Assembly: GCA_965212025.1 (NCBI GenBank)
Contig: OZ243039.1
Coordinates: forward strand, 744,001-808,000
DNA length: 64,000 nucleotides
Reading direction: 5' to 3'
Origin: G965212025 sp965212025
Lineage (GTDB): Bacteria > Pseudomonadota > Gammaproteobacteria > Poriferisulfidales > Oxydemutatoraceae
The position numbers were made by a program, and so were the translations under genes. The notes under the pieces were generated by a model. It worked only from the letters and a program-made list of their open reading frames with translations. It did not search any database and was not told the origin of the DNA. Of the stretch, positions 61,546 to 64,000 are shown piece by piece. Every line of letters begins with the position of its first letter. The first letter of the stretch is position 1.

Positions 61546-62211
61546 ATGGTTTCACTGGATGCGTTCATTTCTGCCTGTCGGCAGGCAAGAGAAACAGGAG
61601 GGAACGTCCGCATTAATCAGTCAGGTGTTCCCTGTCACACCACTAGCCGGATGCCGCGTTTCATGGCCATGTTGGTAAGGTGGTTCAAGGATCGGTATGC
61701 GCCGGAAAAAGCCGTGCGTCAATACGAGGAAGTCACAAAAGAACTGAATGCCTATATCGAAAGTAACAGCTTGCAGCCCGGTTCCGAGGTTTCCCGGATC
61801 CGGCACAGTTCAGGGCGGCAAGCATTTCTTAATGACTTGGATGGGTATCTGCGTCAGGTTAAACAGGTCAAGGATGAGCGCACTCGCATTATTGCCTGGC
61901 GAAGCTATTTCGATACTCTTGATGCCATGAGAAGACCAGACAAAGCGGATGTTAATGGTTTGGAAAGGCGTGAAAACTTTGAAAACTTCTGTCGCAGTAT
62001 CCACGCGCGGGGACGATATAACGATGACAGCGGGGAACTCCATTTCCGGTATATTACCAGTGCCTACGAGATGAGTGCCCACGCGCCTGAGAACATAAAA
62101 GGCAAGACATTCAAGCTGAAGTCCCTGCGTTCCATTCCCAAGGGCGAGTGTCTAACCCTTGTAAACGACTACCACAAAATTGCCAGACAGGACACCGAGA
62201 CCAAGCTATAG
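61546..62211 (+). CDS. Unrecognised soluble protein
   Basis: 221 residues from ATG 61546 (a TTG at 61540 is also possible). There is no signal peptide or membrane segment. The chain is largely helical and charged (EKAVRQYEEVTKELNAYIES, DLDGYLRQVKQVKDERTR) with a C-terminal part rich in Arg/Lys. No family is recognised. A short frame (from ATG 61484 region, MKEEQSRAKQG) precedes it and stops 2 bases before the TTG. It is about 0.9 kb past the type III operon, so an effector or chaperone role is possible but unsupported by motif. Confidence 0.6.
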   Translation: MVSLDAFISACRQARETGGNVRINQSGVPCHTTSRMPRFMAMLVRWFKDRYAPEKAVRQYEEVTKELNAYIESNSLQPGSEVSRIRHSSGRQAFLNDLDGYLRQVKQVKDERTRIIAWRSYFDTLDAMRRPDKADVNGLERRENFENFCRSIHARGRYNDDSGELHFRYITSAYEMSAHAPENIKGKTFKLKSLRSIPKGECLTLVNDYHKIARQDTETKL

Positions 62212-62403
62212 CTTCTTCCCGTCTTCTGTCGAAACAGCCGAAGTTCGACACAGAAAAAATCTGAAAAACCAAAGGAATGCCCGTATTCTTCCCGTATTTT
62301 CTCGCGTCACATCGGCGACCCCGTGGTCATAAATATTCGCATTTCAGTCGCTTGACCGGATGGACGAAGAGCCATGGTTTCAGTGTGTGCAGGATCTCAA
62401 AAA

Positions 62404-63174
62404 ATGCGCATTGTCTCTCTTAACGCCAACGGGATCCGGGCGGCTACACGCAAGGGTTTTTTTCAGTGGCTTTCACGGCAACGCGCGGACATAGTTTGCC
62501 TGCAGGAAATCCGGGCACAAGCCGAGCAGCTTTTTGAGCCGATTTATCACCCCAAGTCCTACCATTGCAAATATTTGCCATCCGCGCTCAAAAAGGGCTA
62601 CAGCGGAGTTGCCGTGTTTTCTCGCGTCGAGCCTGAAGACTGGGTCGAAAAATTCGGGAGCGCGGAGTTTGATAACGACGGTCGCTATCTGGAGGCTCGA
62701 TTCCCCGGACTTTCCGTGATCTCCCTTTATATGCCTTCCGGCTCATCAGCACCTGAGAGGCAGGAAGCCAAGTATCGCTTTATGAACACTTTTGAACACT
62801 TGCTGCAATCTTTCCGTGACACCAAGCGGCACTATATTATTTGTGGCGATTGGAACATTGCGCACAAAGAGGTGGACTTGAAAAACTGGCGCGGGAACCT
62901 GAAAAACTCCGGGTTTCTTCCCGAAGAGCGCAGCTGGCTGGATCACGTTTTATACAAACTGGGCTTTAACGATGCCTTTCGCGAAGTTTGCCCGCTCACT
63001 GACCAATATACCTGGTGGTCAAACCGTGGGCAGGCGCGTACGAACAATGTTGGGTGGCGCATTGATTACCAGATCACTTCGCCTGGATTAAAAGGAAAAT
63101 CCCTCAGCGCCCGTATTTACAAGGGGAAGTTTTTTTCCGACCATGCCCCTCTGATCATAGACTACGCCATTTAG
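62404..63174 (+). CDS. Exonuclease III family protein (Crc-like length and motifs)
   Basis: 256 residues from ATG 62404 (ATG 62374 gives 10 extra residues). It has RIVSLNANGIRAATRKGFFQWL, the CLQEIRAQ motif, ICGDWNIAHKEVDLKNWRGN and the FSDHAPLIIDY end, so the catalytic Glu, Asp/Asn and Asp-His remain. The phrases DLKNWR and NVGWRIDYQITSPG resemble Pseudomonas Crc, but Crc has lost catalytic residues. A working AP endonuclease is therefore more likely. It is distinct from xth at 10659. Confidence 0.85.
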   Translation: MRIVSLNANGIRAATRKGFFQWLSRQRADIVCLQEIRAQAEQLFEPIYHPKSYHCKYLPSALKKGYSGVAVFSRVEPEDWVEKFGSAEFDNDGRYLEARFPGLSVISLYMPSGSSAPERQEAKYRFMNTFEHLLQSFRDTKRHYIICGDWNIAHKEVDLKNWRGNLKNSGFLPEERSWLDHVLYKLGFNDAFREVCPLTDQYTWWSNRGQARTNNVGWRIDYQITSPGLKGKSLSARIYKGKFFSDHAPLIIDYAI

Positions 63175-63189
63175 CCTTCAGCCTTATAA

Positions 63190-64000
63190 ATGGGAACCGG
63201 CATAGGGACACGCAGCTGGGGTGAAGCGTTTAGCGTTTATCGCCAGCCACGCGTCATTTCCATGCTCTTTCTGGGTTTTTCTGCCGGTGTTCCCTATCTC
63301 CTGGTCTTTTCGACCCTCTCAGCCTGGTTAACCGAGGAAGGACTGAGCCGAACAGCGATCGGTTTTTTCAGTTGGGTGGGCATCACCTATTCGATAAAAG
63401 TTATTTGGGCTCCATTTGTGGATCGTTTGCGTCTGCCATTCCTGCATCAATGGTTGGGCCGCCGCCGCTCCTGGATGTTGTTGTCTCAGTTATACGTTGC
63501 TGTCTGCCTGCTGTCTCTGACTTTGGTTGATCCGCAGGAAGAAATTGTTCTTTTTGCCGCGCTGGCGGTTCTGGTTGCTTTTGCTTCCGCGACTCAGGAC
63601 ATTGTCGTGGACGCTTACCGTATCGAGGCTTCTGAAATACGTTACCAGGGAGCTATGGCCACAAGCTATGTATTGGGGTATCGGCTGGCCTTGCTCAGCT
63701 CGGGTGCCGGAGCGCTTTTGCTGGCTGATCAGTACGGATGGTCGCTGGCATACATGGCGATGGCGGGAAGTATGCTGGTTGGCATCATCACGGTGCTGGT
63801 CATCGCAGAACCGGGTGGCGACACGAAGAAACCCCATCCTCGTTCCGAAGACCAGGGACATGGGTCTCTGAATCAGGCTGTCAATAGTCCTACTGCCTGG
63901 ATATTAGGCGCAGTGGTCGAGCCCTTTTCTGATTTTTTCAGACGCTACGGACGGCAGGCATTGCTGATACTGCTTTTTATCGGACTGTACCGCATCAGCG
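63190..64000 (+). CDS. ampG: AmpG-type muropeptide permease, N-terminal part (window edge)
   Basis: 270 codons are seen from ATG 63190 before the window ends. The major facilitator pattern is typical of AmpG: SMLFLGFSAGVPYLLVFSTLSAWL, then SRTAIGFFSWVGITYSIKVIWAP and SATQDIVVDAYRIEA with the conserved Asp. AmpG imports anhydromuropeptides for recycling. AmpD at 46428-46994 would process them. It follows the exonuclease III family gene by 15 bases. Confidence 0.9.
   Translation, partial: MGTGIGTRSWGEAFSVYRQPRVISMLFLGFSAGVPYLLVFSTLSAWLTEEGLSRTAIGFFSWVGITYSIKVIWAPFVDRLRLPFLHQWLGRRRSWMLLSQLYVAVCLLSLTLVDPQEEIVLFAALAVLVAFASATQDIVVDAYRIEASEIRYQGAMATSYVLGYRLALLSSGAGALLLADQYGWSLAYMAMAGSMLVGIITVLVIAEPGGDTKKPHPRSEDQGHGSLNQAVNSPTAWILGAVVEPFSDFFRRYGRQALLILLFIGLYRIS

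Noticed and set aside
1..64000. CRISPR arrays, insertion sequences and tRNA/rRNA genes
   Set aside because: No regularly spaced short repeats, no transposase and no tRNA cloverleaf or rRNA sequence were recognised by eye; a covariance search would be needed to exclude tRNAs fully.

Overview
The window is about 64 kb of ordinary bacterial chromosome with moderate GC. The gene set points to a gammaproteobacterium: ubiE-ubiJ-ubiB, aroQ-accB-accC-DUF3426-fis, an 805-residue GyrB, the rpmH-rnpA-yidC-mnmE-mnmG-parA-parB order, ribF-ileS-lspA-ispH, and a FimT/PilV/PilW/PilX/PilE minor pilin operon. The species cannot be named from the sequence. An Aap-type amino-acid importer, type IV pilins, a Ysc-like type III secretion block and large GLUG-repeat secreted proteins would fit a host-associated life; that is inference.

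Layout. 1-3.6 kb: the last codons of hslU, a DUF971 gene and the ubiquinone genes. 3.6-5 kb: a P19/Tp34 iron protein and a small outer-membrane barrel, on the minus strand. 5.3-8.6 kb: aroQ, accB, accC, a DUF3426 protein and fis. 8.6-11.4 kb: dsbA, cytochrome c4, a YqaJ-type nuclease and exonuclease III. 11.5-26 kb: the replication-origin neighbourhood, with gyrB, recF, dnaN and dnaA leftward and rpmH, rnpA, yidC, mnmE, mnmG, parA and parB rightward. It holds two perfect 16-bp parS palindromes, one of them inside recF. 26-31.2 kb: ribF, ileS, lspA and ispH. 31.3-46.4 kb: accessory region, with a lipoprotein carrying an Asp-rich minisatellite tail and three tandem GLUG-repeat secreted proteins. 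The GLUG genes lie in about 5.3-kb repeated units that also carry degraded copies of pyrF and the 3' part of gshA; intact pyrF and gshA follow. 46.4-51 kb: ampD, a macro-domain protein and five pilins. 51.3-56.5 kb: aapJQMP, split by an AT-rich insert bounded by 158-bp direct repeats. 56.9-60.6 kb: sctF, a TPR chaperone, sctI, sctJ, sctK and sctL. 60.9-64 kb: tadA, an unrecognised 223-codon gene, a second exonuclease III family gene and the start of ampG.

How the genes fit together. The core genes serve ubiquinone and fatty-acid synthesis, replication and segregation, tRNA modification, protein export and lipoprotein processing. AmpG and AmpD would act in one muropeptide-recycling route. The best candidates for something not well described are the GLUG amplification (including a small upstream ORF that overlaps each GLUG start by ATGA), the partial type III operon with a micro-ORF where yscH would be, and the AT-rich insert in the amino-acid transporter operon. 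All similarity statements come from reading motifs by eye; no search or alignment was run.
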